Assembly (NCBI GenBank): GCA_002368155.1
Contig: AP018180.1
Coordinates: 5,753,430 to 5,817,429, forward strand
Length of the DNA: 64,000 bases
Direction: 5' to 3'
From: Nostoc carneum NIES-2107
Lineage (GTDB): Bacteria; Cyanobacteriota; Cyanobacteriia; Cyanobacteriales; Nostocaceae
The notes below the pieces were generated by a model. It saw nothing but the letters and a program-made list of their open reading frames with translations, searched no databases and was not told where the DNA came from. Shown one piece after another: positions 19,286-30,121 of the stretch (positions are counted from its first letter, which is position 1; every line of letters starts with the position of its first letter). Both the position numbers and the translations under genes were made by a program.

Positions 19286-19522
19286 ATGCCACAAAATACC
19301 GAATATCCAGCTTCCACAACAGAAACTCAAGCTAAAGGCTATAGACAACGCCTCAATACTTGGGCTATCACTCGTATTGTTCCTAATACAGACCCCGTGA
19401 TTGTGGCTCGATTCCGCAGCCGTTCTGATGCTGATGGCTATTTGCGCCACTTACGCCAAGTAATACCAAACACTACCTTTGAAATTGTTGTTGATTGTAA
19501 ACGCGATGAAGCTGTCCTTTGA
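19286..19522 (+). CDS. Conserved small cyanobacterial protein of unknown function
   Basis: 78 residues from the ATG at 19286, with AAGGAT about 12 bases upstream. After a polar N-terminus the protein reads like a small alpha/beta fold: NTWAITRIVPNTDPVIVARF, then SDADGYLRHLRQVIPN and FEIVVDCKRD. There is no signal peptide and no metal motif. It is convergent with chlN and has a structured leader upstream. I do not recognise a function. Confidence 0.75.
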   Translation: MPQNTEYPASTTETQAKGYRQRLNTWAITRIVPNTDPVIVARFRSRSDADGYLRHLRQVIPNTTFEIVVDCKRDEAVL

Positions 19523-19565
19523 AGGATGAAGTGTTAAGGATGAAAATTTAGCCAACATTCTCAAG

Positions 19566-19590
19566 AAAAAAGGCGAACTTGACGTTCACC
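19566..19590 (-). terminator. Intrinsic terminator candidate downstream of chlN
   Basis: On the minus strand GGTGAAC, loop GTCAA, GTTCGCC (one mismatch) is followed by a run of six T. It lies about 120 bases after the chlN stop and in the right orientation. Confidence 0.55.
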
Positions 19591-19708
19591 CTTAAATAGA
19601 TAGTGTTACCTTTTTAGTTCTGAGCCTTAAGTGCGGAGTACTGGGTGAAGTAGAAAAGATTCAGGACTCAGCACTTGTAACTCAGTATTGTTGATTAAAA
19701 TTGAAATT

Positions 19709-21136
<1,428 letters not shown>

Positions 21137-21267
21137 TTAAAGCGAACAAGGCAGGCGAACATAGGGCAGGTATGTGGGGAAAGAAACATTTCTTCCCCCA
21201 AACTCCTGTGATATGTGGTACATAGCACCAGCCAGCAAACCCTAAATTCAACAGGAACGCTAAAAAA

Positions 21268-21966
21268 TTAAGCGTTGGGGAAGAGACGGGCAATTTCTGA
21301 ATCATCGAAAACGCCAGCTGGCAGTTCTTCCCCTAAAAAGTCATTACTTGCATCACCCTTCTGTAGCGATGTTTCGTCTCCCCAAACATCTGATAACACG
21401 TCACTGAAGGCGTTCTCATCTGGTGACTCTAAATCTTCCAGTATTTGCTCATCCAGCTTGATTTCTGATGATGTTGTCTCGAAGGAAATATCACCAAACT
21501 CATCTTCATCAGCAGCTGTTTGTGAGTTATTCCCATTTAGCCCACTCACAATCGTAAATTCTTGAGCAACTGCTACATTAGCAAAGCCATTGCTTTGAGA
21601 ATTATTCTCTGTCTGATAATGGGCGCTTTCTTCAGCAACAGCAGCAGCTTGGTAATGATAATTATCTAAATCTCTAGGATTCACGCGATTACCAAGAGCT
21701 ATGTCTGGGTCAAAATGCAAATCCAGTACTTCAATTAAAGTGTCAGCGTCAGGATTAAGTTTGGAAAAGGGTAGCATTAACTGCGCTAGTTTTGGTTCTA
21801 ACGCGTTGGCAACTCCCAGGATGAGGTAAGAAGGTGGTCGCTTCCCTCCATCGGGGGTGTACACTGATTCCACTTCCATATGGAGAGTAATCCAGTCACG
21901 ATTAGCCTGGAAAAACTCCAACCATTTTTGCTTTAATGAGTCTGTAAAGCTATGAAAAAAAGCCAT
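21268..21966 (-). CDS. Conserved protein encoded between chlL and chlN (possibly DUF5331)
   Basis: 232 residues from the ATG at 21966, which has GGGG 8 bases upstream; an in-frame start at 22005 would overlap chlL by 8 bases. The N-terminal ~95 residues (MAFFHSFTDSLKQKWLEFFQ, then YLILGVANALEPKLAQLMLP) are the conserved part. The rest is acidic, Ser/Asn-rich and probably disordered, ending in a short motif GEELPAGVFDDSEIARLF. The gene is a regular passenger between chlL and chlN in cyanobacteria, so a role in the dark reductase or its regulation is plausible but unproven. Confidence 0.78.
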   Translation of the reverse strand: MAFFHSFTDSLKQKWLEFFQANRDWITLHMEVESVYTPDGGKRPPSYLILGVANALEPKLAQLMLPFSKLNPDADTLIEVLDLHFDPDIALGNRVNPRDLDNYHYQAAAVAEESAHYQTENNSQSNGFANVAVAQEFTIVSGLNGNNSQTAADEDEFGDISFETTSSEIKLDEQILEDLESPDENAFSDVLSDVWGDETSLQKGDASNDFLGEELPAGVFDDSEIARLFPNA

Positions 21967-21997
21967 ACTATTTTCCCCATCCTGGAATTTTGATGAT

Positions 21998-22864
21998 TTA
22001 TACAATCATCAAGTCTAATTCCTCTTCCGGATTACGCACCTGGGGTTTATTCGGATTTAGATAAAAATCGGATAATAAAGAGAACAATTCACGGTCTTGG
22101 GCATCATTTGGTACCACCCCTTCTGGACGTGCGAGAATTTGGTCGGCAATGTTGAGATAGTAGTCGCAAACGTAGCTTAAAGAAGGGTCAGATTCTGCCA
22201 TTTCAAACAAAGTTTTACCCTTAACCCGAGAAACGCGAATATCTTCTATTAAAGGTAGAACTTCCAAAACTGGCATTGGTACTGCTTCTACATATTTTTC
22301 AATTAAATCGCGCTTGGAAGTGCGATTCCCAATTAACCCAGCTAAACGCAATGGGTGAGTTCTGGCTTTCTCTCTCACAGAAGCAGCAATCCGATTGGCG
22401 GCAAACAAAGCATCAAAGCCGTTGTCAGTCACAATCATGCAGTAATCAGCATAGTTAAGTGGTGCTGCAAAACCGCCGCACACAACGTCACCAAGGACAT
22501 CAAATAAAATTACGTCATACTCATCAAAAGCGTTGAGTTCTTTCAGTAATTTCACGGTCTCACCAACAACATATCCACCACATCCAGCGCCTGCTGGCGG
22601 CCCACCTGCTTCCACGCAATCAACGCCACCGTAGCCTTTGTAAATTACATCTTCTGGCCAGACATCTTCGTAGTGATAGTCTTTTTCTTGCAGAGTATCA
22701 ATAATGGTCGGAATCAAAAATCCGGTGAGTGTAAAAGTACTATCGTGTTTAGGGTCACAGCCAATTTGTAGTACTTTCTTGCCGCGTTTTGCTAGGGCGA
22801 CTGAGATGTTACAGCTAGTTGTGGATTTGCCGATTCCACCTTTTCCATAAACTGCTAGTTTCAC
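21998..22864 (-). CDS. chlL: Light-independent protochlorophyllide reductase iron-sulfur ATP-binding subunit
   Basis: 288 residues from a GTG start. It is a NifH-like homodimer that passes electrons to ChlN-ChlB with ATP hydrolysis. The P-loop is [13 protein letters not shown] (8-20). The Cys ligands of the shared [4Fe-4S] cluster are in [13 protein letters not shown] and GDVVCGGFA. Switch [12 protein letters not shown] is intact. It leads the chlL, DUF gene, chlN run. Confidence 0.97.
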   Translation of the reverse strand: MKLAVYGKGGIGKSTTSCNISVALAKRGKKVLQIGCDPKHDSTFTLTGFLIPTIIDTLQEKDYHYEDVWPEDVIYKGYGGVDCVEAGGPPAGAGCGGYVVGETVKLLKELNAFDEYDVILFDVLGDVVCGGFAAPLNYADYCMIVTDNGFDALFAANRIAASVREKARTHPLRLAGLIGNRTSKRDLIEKYVEAVPMPVLEVLPLIEDIRVSRVKGKTLFEMAESDPSLSYVCDYYLNIADQILARPEGVVPNDAQDRELFSLLSDFYLNPNKPQVRNPEEELDLMIV

Positions 22865-23219
22865 GTTTGTTTGCCTCTTAATAGTTTATTTTCAAACTCT
22901 TGGCTGAAACATTTGCCTTCACCTAGCCTGAGATGGCGATGCGTGAGGTCTTGTGCTGTAATTATTGTCCAAAGTACAAGGAAAATAAAGGGGCTGAGAA
23001 TATGAAAATGGAAGCTATGTAGATATTTGAGATTAATTAAAATAATTTTTATTTATAAATTCTCTCAAAAGCTTTAAAAAGTAGTTTTTATATCAAAAAT
23101 TAATTATTTATATTTTATTTTTATAAAATTAGTAACAAAAGACAAAAGCTATAAATCAACTAATATCTATGGTTTCCATTGATTTTGCTTATGCTATTGT
23201 CAGTAGATGAGAGGCATAA

Positions 23220-23410
23220 ATACTTAAGCCACTGGGGAATACCGAGATTCAGTCTTGGAAGGATGGAATAGCAAATATCTCCATACCTCAATAAAAACGC
23301 CCACAGGCTAGAAACTACTGGCTAAAATCCAGAAATTAGCTTCCTAGCTGTGGGATAGCTTGTGGGGTCAGGGAACCCTAAGGGCGACCTGAGGCTGAAA
23401 TTCTGAGATA
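23220..23410 (+). ncRNA. Candidate structured RNA
   Basis: An 11-bp closing helix pairs TTCAGTCTTGG (23248-23258) with CTGAGGCTGAA (23389-23399), allowing G-U pairs. Inside it lies a hairpin of CCCACAGGCTAG (23300-23311) with CTAGCTGTGGG (23344-23354), one base bulged and topped by CTGG/CCAG. A second hairpin TCAGG-GAA-CCCT-A-AGGG-CGA-CCTGA (about 23369-23392) competes with the closing helix. A 150-nt rod with a closing helix and interior bulges recalls 6S RNA, but I cannot match it to a known sequence. The strand is uncertain because helices are seen on both. No open frame lies here. Confidence 0.38.
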
Positions 23411-23656
23411 TTCAAGAAAATCTTGCTTTTATAGCTGCAACCTTTCATTTCATTAGATTTGTTCGCAGCCATTGTTGATGCAAGTGATTTTTAATATGCA
23501 ACAAATTATTAATTTTTAAATTATCGAGGGATTGGGGACTGGGGATTGGGGATTAGGGACTGGGGACTGGGGATTAGGTAACAGAGGAAGAAATTTTCAT
23601 TACCCATTACTCATTACTCATTACCCATTACCCATTACCCATTACCAAACCTCTAT
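23411..23656. repeat. Spacer with heptad arrays
   Basis: Bases 23528-23576 are GGGGACT/GGGGATT heptads and 23599-23646 are CATTACC/CATTACT heptads. They create a false open frame at 23532-23720. Confidence 0.75.
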
Positions 23657-23911
23657 TCAAGACACCTCGCTTTCAACTTGGTTGATTTCTTTTAAAGGTT
23701 GCCAGCCAGGTTGCCACTGAGAGTTATCTTGTAATAATTTCGCATTCATCCAAAACCGGACATTTGGGTCACAGGCTGCAACTAATTCTGCATAAACCCA
23801 TTTACCCTGATTTTTGCGATTAACAACTTGGAAATGTCGCCAACCATCTACTTTTTGCTGGGCTGTCCATTTAGAACCCAAAAGGTAAGGAAATTTCTGT
23901 TTTTTAGGCAT
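23657..23911 (-). CDS. Small conserved Trp-rich protein (TIGR02450/DUF2389 type)
   Basis: 84 residues. The core KFPYLLGSKWTAQQKVDGWR, then HFQVVNRKNQ and WVYAELVAACDPNVRFWMNA matches the short conserved family found in cyanobacteria and marine gammaproteobacteria. No function is established. It is soluble and basic at the N-terminus. The ATG is at 23911. The next gene upstream on the same strand ends 43 bases away, so the two may be co-transcribed. Confidence 0.75.
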   Translation of the reverse strand: MPKKQKFPYLLGSKWTAQQKVDGWRHFQVVNRKNQGKWVYAELVAACDPNVRFWMNAKLLQDNSQWQPGWQPLKEINQVESEVS

Positions 23912-23954
23912 ATTTTATTATTGCTTGTTAAATTTATACTTCATACTTCAGCCT

Positions 23955-24326
23955 TCAGTTGACTAAATCGCCGTTCAGGTCAAAAGTTTGACAATGTATT
24001 TCACAGTTTTGCTCAACACATAATGCAAACCATTTAATATGGTTCCAGGAAGTGTTAATGTTATTAGTAATTTTGCGTTTTTTCTTGCTGAGGCGTTGCT
24101 GCACAACTTCGTTGGGGCAAAGAATTTGCAAAGTGCCAGTACCATCTTCATGGTTGAGAATGCGAAACAGACAATCTTGTAAAATAGCACGGCTGCTACT
24201 GTCGAAAAAACGTTTAAAACGCTGTAGCTTTTCGCCTTCTGTCATTTGGCTAATGCGTTTTAAGGCAAATAACTCTTCTTCATCAAAATCGAAGTTATCA
24301 TCTTCAAAGTTGTAGGGATCAATCAT
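23955..24326 (-). CDS. Hypothetical acidic N-terminal protein
   Basis: 123 residues from the ATG at 24326; a TTG two codons earlier is also in frame. The first 20 residues are Asp/Glu/Phe-rich. The middle is helical (ALKRISQMTEGEKLQRFKRF). The C-terminal half has two Cys (CVEQNCEIHCQ) and a possible helix-turn segment (NEVVQQRLSKKKRKITNNIN). It is not recognised. It is probably co-oriented and co-transcribed with the TIGR02450 gene. Confidence 0.65.
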   Translation of the reverse strand: MIDPYNFEDDNFDFDEEELFALKRISQMTEGEKLQRFKRFFDSSSRAILQDCLFRILNHEDGTGTLQILCPNEVVQQRLSKKKRKITNNINTSWNHIKWFALCVEQNCEIHCQTFDLNGDLVN

Positions 24327-24379
24327 CTTCAATATTCATTATGCAACTGGGGATGAGATAAGTGCTGATTTCTAATACC

Positions 24380-24560
24380 AATTTAATATGAAGTTGCATA
24401 TATCTAGATCCCCCTAAATCCACGCCACTTGCTACAACGGGGAGAACCCCCGCAACGCAGTGGCTCCCCTTAAAAAGGGGGACTTTGATTCTAGTTCCCC
24501 CATTTTTTCAAGGGGGGTTAGGGGGGATCGAATTCTATGCAGCCTCATAAAGAATTGGTA
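24380..24560. mobile_element. Palindromic MITE-like repeat
   Basis: The ends read TACCAATTTAATATGA and AAGAATTGGTATAA. Inside are ATCCCCCTAAATCC and CCCCTTAAAAAGGGGGAC, answered by GTTCCCCCATTTTTTCAAGG and GGGTTAGGGGGGATCG. The arrangement is a long interrupted inverted repeat, typical of non-coding mobile repeats in cyanobacterial spacers. Confidence 0.6.
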
Positions 24561-24700
24561 TAAGTAGGAGTATAAGTAAATAGTATTTTATCGACTTAAA
24601 ATTTTAGCAAAAATTCGATTTGGATATAGGTTCAAATATGTTGTAAATTGCAAAAATACTTTAATAATTGGCTTTGAGATATACAAATTATACCAAATTC

Positions 24701-25060
24701 ATACCAATTAAAAAAAAGAACGCGACAGATGGGTAGGGCACGGCATCCAGAATCTTTTGGCATATCCAATATCTTACTGCTGCCGTGCCCTTACAAAGAA
24801 TTTATATGTCCCCAACATTATGTGATACCAATTCAAATAATGTTGGCGATACATCAAGATATTCTAGAGGGCACGGCAATGCCGTGCCCCTACTATCTGT
24901 GGCAATACTTGTCGGTTAAGGGGAAAAAGGGGAATGGGAAAAGGAAAGAAAAAACCTTTAACCCTTAATCTTTTACCTTTTCCCCAAAACCTATTTTGAG
25001 TTCAAAACGCTATCCCTTGTAGTATTGAAATCTGTGGCATTCTTTTTTCAAATTGGTATA
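24701..25060. mobile_element. MITE-like repeats, one copy split by a second repeat
   Basis: The 24701-24829 part begins ATACCAATT and carries GGGCACGGCATC...TGCCGTGCCC. The 24825-24905 part is the left half of the common ~100-bp element (ATACCAATTCAAATAATG, GGCAATGCC centre, CCCCTACTATCTGTGGC). Its right half resumes at 25031 with TCTGTGGCATTCTTTTTTCA and AATTGGTATA. The ~125 bases between hold CGGTTAAG and GAGTTCAAAACG, also found at 35150-35190. No gene lies in 24333-25123. Confidence 0.65.
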
Positions 25061-25123
25061 AGCAAATGTTTAATTGTTGACTGCTGATAGTTAACAGTAA
25101 ACAATCAACAAAGTCCATGAGAA

Positions 25124-25927
25124 TTATTTATTGGCTGAACCTGGCTCACTCAGCTGACGGTGCTGTTCAGCATTTACCGTATCAGGTAAGACTTGACTGA
25201 CAGCGCCCTGAAGTTTGGTTTTGAGGGAACCTGCAATAATATGATCTTTCCCTGACATCAGCGCTTCAAAACCTTGCTTGGCGACAACTGCCGGATTGTC
25301 CTTTTCTCCTGCACCTACTTTGGTGTCATCCATCTCCGCACGATGGAAAAAGTTGGTATCAGTTGGGCCTGGCATGAGTGCGGTGACACTCACACCTGTG
25401 TTCTTTAATTCGTTACGTATTCCTTCGGCAAAAGATTGTATAAATGCTTTAGAAGCTGCGTAAACTGCCTCAAATGGCCCGGGCATGATAGCAGCAATGG
25501 AGGAAGTGAAGAGAATTCGACCCTTACGATGCTCCACCATATCTTTGACAACTCGTTTGGCGAGATGGACAGTCGAGACAACATTGAGGTTAATTAGATT
25601 CAGCTCATCCTCAAGCTCAGTCTCACGGGCAAAGTCACCGCCAACACCAACACCCGCATTAATTGCGATCGCATCTACTGCACGATTAGTTTCTTTAATT
25701 TGATTGTAGAGTGTCTCCACACCATCATAGGTTGCCAAATCGCACTCTACTGCTTTAACTTTCGCACCCAAACTCTCAAAAGCTTTAGCAGCTTCGTTAA
25801 TGCTCGCTCCAGTGGCTGTCACTAGGAGGTCAAAACCGTTTTGGGCAAACTGTTTGGCGAGTTCATAACCGATGCCATTGGAAGCACCAGTGACGACAGC
25901 AAAGGGTCGGGTTAACGAACTATTCAT
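25124..25927 (-). CDS. Short-chain dehydrogenase/reductase
   Basis: 267 residues with a classical SDR Rossmann fold. The cofactor motif is TGASNGIG (13-20), the structural NAG is at 90-92, and the catalytic residues are Ser142/143 with YAASK (156-160). A GPTDTNFF segment after the active site is also typical. The substrate cannot be predicted, and NADPH versus NADH preference is unclear. The gene is monocistronic. The fold is certain, the physiological role open. Confidence 0.9.
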   Translation of the reverse strand: MNSSLTRPFAVVTGASNGIGYELAKQFAQNGFDLLVTATGASINEAAKAFESLGAKVKAVECDLATYDGVETLYNQIKETNRAVDAIAINAGVGVGGDFARETELEDELNLINLNVVSTVHLAKRVVKDMVEHRKGRILFTSSIAAIMPGPFEAVYAASKAFIQSFAEGIRNELKNTGVSVTALMPGPTDTNFFHRAEMDDTKVGAGEKDNPAVVAKQGFEALMSGKDHIIAGSLKTKLQGAVSQVLPDTVNAEQHRQLSEPGSANK

Positions 25928-26205
25928 ATCCTGGGAAATTCCTTTATAACTGCTCTATGCTTGCGTTTCGGTTACTACTAAATATTGGTAGCAACATTTA
26001 CAATGCTAGAGAGGCAATAGTGTGATTACGTCTTACCCAGGGTACAGATGAGGAGGCAGGGGGCAGGGGGCAGGGTGCAGGGGGAGAATATAATTACCCC
26101 ATGCCCAATGCCCCATGCCCATTTTCACGTTAGTGACATTTCACCCTAAGCCGTTTGATTTTTATTGAGCGCAACACCACGAATTTTTGCAGCGATTAAT
26201 GGGGC
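25928..26205. repeat. Spacer with G-rich and ATGCCC repeats
   Basis: Bases 26050-26086 are AGGGGGC-type units and 26098-26122 are ATGCCCA/ATGCCCC heptads. There is no gene. Confidence 0.6.
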
Positions 26206-26562
26206 TTATATCAACAGAACTAAACCAATGGGCATTAATCCACCGTTTAAGAAGTTGTAGTCAGCGGCGATTTGCTGCCAAGAATAGGCTAAAACAAAGC
26301 GTCCTAAGCCAATTTCAAAGCTCAGAGTGAGCAGCATCCACAGTATCCCAATGTTGAGCAATTGAGTGGTGCGGGTTGCATGAAGCCATTTCACGAAAAG
26401 AGTTGCGATCGCCACTACTAAAATCGACCCGGTGAAAAATGATATTTGATGTGCCCAAAAATCACCTAAGGATGGTACTAGCCAGAAAGTACGAACAGTT
26501 CCATTCACGCTTTCGGCAAGGATAAACACTAGCCAAACAATTATGCTTTTGAGGAAAATCAT
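26206..26562 (-). CDS. Small integral membrane protein, unknown
   Basis: 118 residues with about four hydrophobic helices: IIVWLVFILAESV, ILVVAIATLFVKWL, IGILWMLLTLSFEIGLGRF and NGGLMPIGLVLLI. AGAGGT precedes the ATG. There are no catalytic residues or Cys pairs. It lies downstream of hoxF on the same strand after a repeat-rich spacer, so a hox connection is not supported. The length is plausible for a complete protein. Confidence 0.65.
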   Translation of the reverse strand: MIFLKSIIVWLVFILAESVNGTVRTFWLVPSLGDFWAHQISFFTGSILVVAIATLFVKWLHATRTTQLLNIGILWMLLTLSFEIGLGRFVLAYSWQQIAADYNFLNGGLMPIGLVLLI

Positions 26563-26865
26563 ATTGTTTACCTCTGAAGTAATACCAATTGGTAATTCGT
26601 AATTCGTAATTCGTAATTCGTAATTATGAAATTAAGATAGATAAATTCTTTGTAGGGGCACGGCACCAATAAGATATTTGATATGCCGAAGATTGTGGAT
26701 GCCGTGCCCATCTCAGATTTGTTGTCTGCTGTCATGTTTTATGAGCCAAGAATCATGGTCATTTTTGACTTTTGACTCTTGACTCTTGACTCTTGACTCT
26801 TGACTCTTGTAAAGACGCGGTTAATCGAATCTCTCCAAAAGACGCGATGAATCGCGTCTCTACAA
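26563..26865. repeat. Spacer with several repeat types
   Basis: Bases 26590-26628 are GTAATTC heptads and 26768-26808 are TTGACTC units. 26840-26859 is a perfect hairpin (AGACGCGA, TGAA, TCGCGTCT) that sits 7 bases after the hoxF stop and could act in 3' end formation. A GGGCACGGCACC/GATGCCGTGCCC inverted pair at 26655-26711 is related to the MITE family. Confidence 0.65.
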
Positions 26866-28512
26866 TTAAACTTTTGCGCCTTGTTTAATTAAGGCTAAAT
26901 ACTCTTCTTTGAAATAACGTAATGTACTGAATACTGGATTGGGTGCTGACTGTCCTAAACCGCATAGGCTGGTAAATTTCACAGTCTCACAGATTTCTTC
27001 TAGCAAGGCTAAGTCAGTCATGGAGGCTTTGCCTTCGCTAATCTTGGTTAACAAATGGTGCAATTGCACAGTTCCTACTCGACAAGGAATGCATTTACCG
27101 CAGGATTCATCCATGCAGAATTCCATGAAGAAACGGGCAACATCAACCATGTTGGTGGTTTGATCCATGACGATCATGCCACCAGAACCCATCATTGAAC
27201 CTAGTTGAGCCAGTGATTCATAATCTACCGGACTATGAAAAGCTGATGCGGGGATACATCCACCAGAAGGGCCGCCTGTTTGTACGGCTTTGACTATACC
27301 GCCATTTGGTACGCCACCGCCCATTGTTTCTACAATCAGTTCCAATGGTGTTCCCATCGGTACTTCGATTAAACCAGTGTTAGTAATTTGACCAGCAAGG
27401 GCGAAAACTTTTGTTCCTTTGCTCTTTTCTGTACCGATGCTGGCGAACCACTCAGCACCTTTGCGAATAATTGGTGAAATATTGGCGTAGGTTTCGACGT
27501 TGTTAATTAAAGTTGGATATCCCCACAACCCAGACTCAGCCGGATAGGGAGGACGAGGTTCTGGCATACCGCGTTTACCTTCAATAGATGCCATTAATGC
27601 GGTTTCTTCACCGCAAACATAAGCACCTGCACCAATGCGGATATCAACTTTAAAATCAAAGCGGGAGTCAAAAATTTGAGTCCCTAAAATACCCAAACGT
27701 TGCGCTTGGCGAATGGCAATTTGTAAGCGGTTAATGGCGGTAGGATATTCAGCGCGCACGTAGATATATCCTTGTTCTGCACCGACAGCATAAGCTGCGA
27801 TCGCCATTCCTTCTAAAACACGATGGGGATCGCTTTCTAAAATGCTGCGATCCATGAATGCACCAGGATCTCCTTCATCGGCGTTGCAAATCACAAACTT
27901 GCGATCGCCTTTAGCTTTAGCGACTGTTGCCCATTTTACCCCTGTGGGATAACCAGCACCACCTCTACCCCGCAAACCACTGCGAGTAATGGTATCAATT
28001 ACATCTGCAGGAGTTTTTTCCCGCAGCACGTGATAAAGCGCTTGATAACCCTTAGCCGCAATATAAGATTGAATCCGTTCGGGATCGACTTTGCCACTGT
28101 TTTCTAAAACAATTGGCATTTGATAGGTAAAAAATGGCTGCGCTAAATCACCTTTTTGGACTGTGGTTTCGCCACCAGTTAAAGTGCCAATAATCGAAGG
28201 TGCATCTGCTGGCGCAACTTTTTCGTAAAGCGTACCAAGGGTTTCTTCGGCAACTGGTTTCTCAACTGAAGATTGTTTAATTTCTCCCTTGACTTCAACT
28301 AATGGCCCTTGACAGCACAAGCGCATACAACCAACGCCAGTTACTTGCACTTGTTCTTCTAAACCTGCAGCTGTTACAGCTGCATCCAAACTTTTCTTGA
28401 CAGCTTCGGAATTAGCAGACAGACAACCCGCCGCCATACAACAGCGAACTTGCACTGGTTTCTCAGAAGCACGTTCTTTTTGGCCAATTTCAACTAATTC
28501 AGCTAGATCCAT
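26866..28512 (-). CDS. hoxF: Bidirectional hydrogenase diaphorase subunit HoxF
   Basis: 548 residues. HoxF is the NAD(P)H-binding flavin subunit that links the NiFe hydrogenase to the pyridine nucleotide pool; it is related to NuoF. The N-terminal thioredoxin-like domain has CCMAAGC and GCMRLCC cysteines for a [2Fe-2S] cluster. [13 protein letters not shown] with [18 protein letters not shown] form the FMN and NADH sites. The C-terminal [11 protein letters not shown] with a later CGLGQ binds [4Fe-4S]. The start lies 3 bases after the hoxE stop, with AAGGAAGG ahead of it, so the two are translationally coupled. hoxU, hoxY and hoxH are not in the window. Confidence 0.92.
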   Translation of the reverse strand: MDLAELVEIGQKERASEKPVQVRCCMAAGCLSANSEAVKKSLDAAVTAAGLEEQVQVTGVGCMRLCCQGPLVEVKGEIKQSSVEKPVAEETLGTLYEKVAPADAPSIIGTLTGGETTVQKGDLAQPFFTYQMPIVLENSGKVDPERIQSYIAAKGYQALYHVLREKTPADVIDTITRSGLRGRGGAGYPTGVKWATVAKAKGDRKFVICNADEGDPGAFMDRSILESDPHRVLEGMAIAAYAVGAEQGYIYVRAEYPTAINRLQIAIRQAQRLGILGTQIFDSRFDFKVDIRIGAGAYVCGEETALMASIEGKRGMPEPRPPYPAESGLWGYPTLINNVETYANISPIIRKGAEWFASIGTEKSKGTKVFALAGQITNTGLIEVPMGTPLELIVETMGGGVPNGGIVKAVQTGGPSGGCIPASAFHSPVDYESLAQLGSMMGSGGMIVMDQTTNMVDVARFFMEFCMDESCGKCIPCRVGTVQLHHLLTKISEGKASMTDLALLEEICETVKFTSLCGLGQSAPNPVFSTLRYFKEEYLALIKQGAKV

Positions 28513-28515
28513 GTT

Positions 28516-29061
28516 TTAGCCTTCCTTTGTGCTTTCTGCGGTGCAGTGGTGTATCCATTCATGTACTGATTCAGCAGTTTGATTTCCTAAGACAGCGCCA
28601 TCAAAAACTACAGCTGGTGCAATTCCACAAGCACCTAGACACCTTGCAGTTAACAATGAAACTTGTCCATCAGGTGTGGTTTCACCTGCGCGAATGTTGT
28701 CAGATTTTTCTAACTCTGTCAAAATCGCTTGTGCGCCTTTGACGTAACAAGCCGTACCCGTACAAATCACACAACTATGTGCACCACTTGGTGCTAATGA
28801 AAATAAGTGATAAAAAGTTGCAACACCATACACTCGGCTAGGTGGCAATTTTAAACTTTGGGCAACGTAAATTAATACATCCGTTTCTAAATAGCCAAAG
28901 AGTTCCTGCGCTTTATGCAGAATCTCAATGAGTGCATCTTGTTGATACTGATAGCGTTTAATAGTTGCATCCAGCATCTTAAAGCGTTTATCACCACTAG
29001 CGTGTGTTGCTGAAGTTGCTGTTTTGCTGTTTTTCGGTTGAGCAGCAGATGCTGAATTCAT
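28516..29061 (-). CDS. hoxE: Bidirectional hydrogenase subunit HoxE
   Basis: 181 residues, NuoE-like. The [2Fe-2S] ligands are Cys100, Cys105 (CTGTACYVKGA), Cys141 and Cys145 (ARCLGACGIAPA). The helical N-terminal domain (ALIEILHKAQELFGYLE) is standard. HoxE works with HoxF and HoxU as an electron-transfer module and may contact ferredoxin. It is the first gene of the hoxEF pair; the promoter should lie in 29062-29170. A NuoE-like subunit of another NAD-dependent enzyme is the alternative, but the NADH-dehydrogenase complex of cyanobacteria lacks NuoEF. Confidence 0.92.
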   Translation of the reverse strand: MNSASAAQPKNSKTATSATHASGDKRFKMLDATIKRYQYQQDALIEILHKAQELFGYLETDVLIYVAQSLKLPPSRVYGVATFYHLFSLAPSGAHSCVICTGTACYVKGAQAILTELEKSDNIRAGETTPDGQVSLLTARCLGACGIAPAVVFDGAVLGNQTAESVHEWIHHCTAESTKEG

Positions 29062-29386
29062 AAATTTGAGCCTTTTTTTTAGAAGTTCTATATAGCTTCC
29101 GCTACCGTGTCAAGCTGCTCTTAGCCTGACAGTGAAGTTATATGGGAATAATTTGAGGAACTTGTGAGGATGGGGGGAATGGGGAATCGGTAATGGGTAA
29201 TAGGTAATGGGTAATTGGGATTAGGGGTTGTTAAGTTTCAATAATTTGTCAAAGGTTTTATAAAATTAATGATGGGAAACGCTTGCTAACACATAAATGG
29301 GTAAGGGTACAACATTCTTGTACCCCTACTCATTGATGGCTTTTTCACCTATTTATATTGAGGCTTGCGTAATTACAAACTACGAA
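29062..29386. repeat. Spacer with heptads, hoxE promoter side
   Basis: Bases 29190-29226 are GGTAATG/GGTAATT heptads. The rest shows no gene; the small open frame 29297-29521 overlaps the neighbouring gene antisense. Confidence 0.55.
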
Positions 29387-29757
29387 TTACGCAGTAGGAA
29401 CAGCTACATTTTGACGCACAACACGTTTGCGATCGCTTTTCCTCGTACCCCCAGCCATCTGATATTCATGGCTATTACTGCCAAATTTATACGCAATACC
29501 ACGCAAAATTTCTCAGAATAATCTGCTAAATCTTTTTCATTCTCTACAATTTGGGTTAATAAATTATCTATAGTCGAGAGAGTACGATTATATGTTTTTA
29601 AATATTCGCGCAGGTTTTGGATTTTTTCAGTATAACCTTGGACTGTTAATCCTTCTCCTACATCGAGGTTGTAATGGATAGATTCAATACTAGCTAAACG
29701 TTGTTCAGCGTGGCTCAGAATACGTGAAGTACGTTTTCTTCTCACCATAGTTTGCAC
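29387..29757 (-). pseudogene. Coiled-coil DNA-linked protein gene with a one-base deletion
   Basis: The uninterrupted frame ends at 29404 (117 residues), but its last ~35 residues are in the wrong frame. Shifting by one base at about 29495-29498 restores AYKFGSNSHEYQMAGGTRKSDRKR...VAVPTA and a stop at 29387. That matches the intact paralogue at 44132-44527, which reads AWKYGNDSNEYKMAGGVRKSDR and also ends PTA. The shared N-terminus is RRKRTSR and the centre is helical (YNRTLSTIDNL). One codon has lost one base. A sequencing error or a real recent mutation cannot be told apart here. Confidence 0.8.
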
Positions 29758-30121
29758 CCTATTGCAAAATTTTTCATAAATCTATAGTGGACAATTCTTG
29801 AAAAATTTGTCCTACGTAAAATTGTTGATTTTTCGGCTAAAATTCTAAATATCAGTAATTTATCTGAATTCTTAATTACAAAAGTCTCAACTCAGGTAAT
29901 TTCTACTATCCCAGACTCCGCACTTCAAATTGAAGTATAAATAGATTACAAACAGAAGAAAAGCGCAAAAATAAGAATGATTAAAGAATGAATATGTTTT
30001 CAAAAATCAATTAATAAAGTGTAATATATTTGACCATAAAATTGGTCATACAAACACTAGAAACTGAAGGAAGTATGAATGTTCCTTTATGTGTTGGTAA
30101 ATTTTGATTTACTATAAAAAT

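Noticed and set aside
23220-23410. Cobalamin or glutamine riboswitch
   Set aside because: The conserved boxes of those classes are absent; only general helices are seen.
23532-23720. Open frame over GGGGACT heptads
   Set aside because: Its translation is a repeat (GTGDWGLGTGDWGLG), produced by the array.
24729-24968. 79-residue open frame in the MITE region
   Set aside because: It is composed of MITE and heptad sequence and has no ribosome site.
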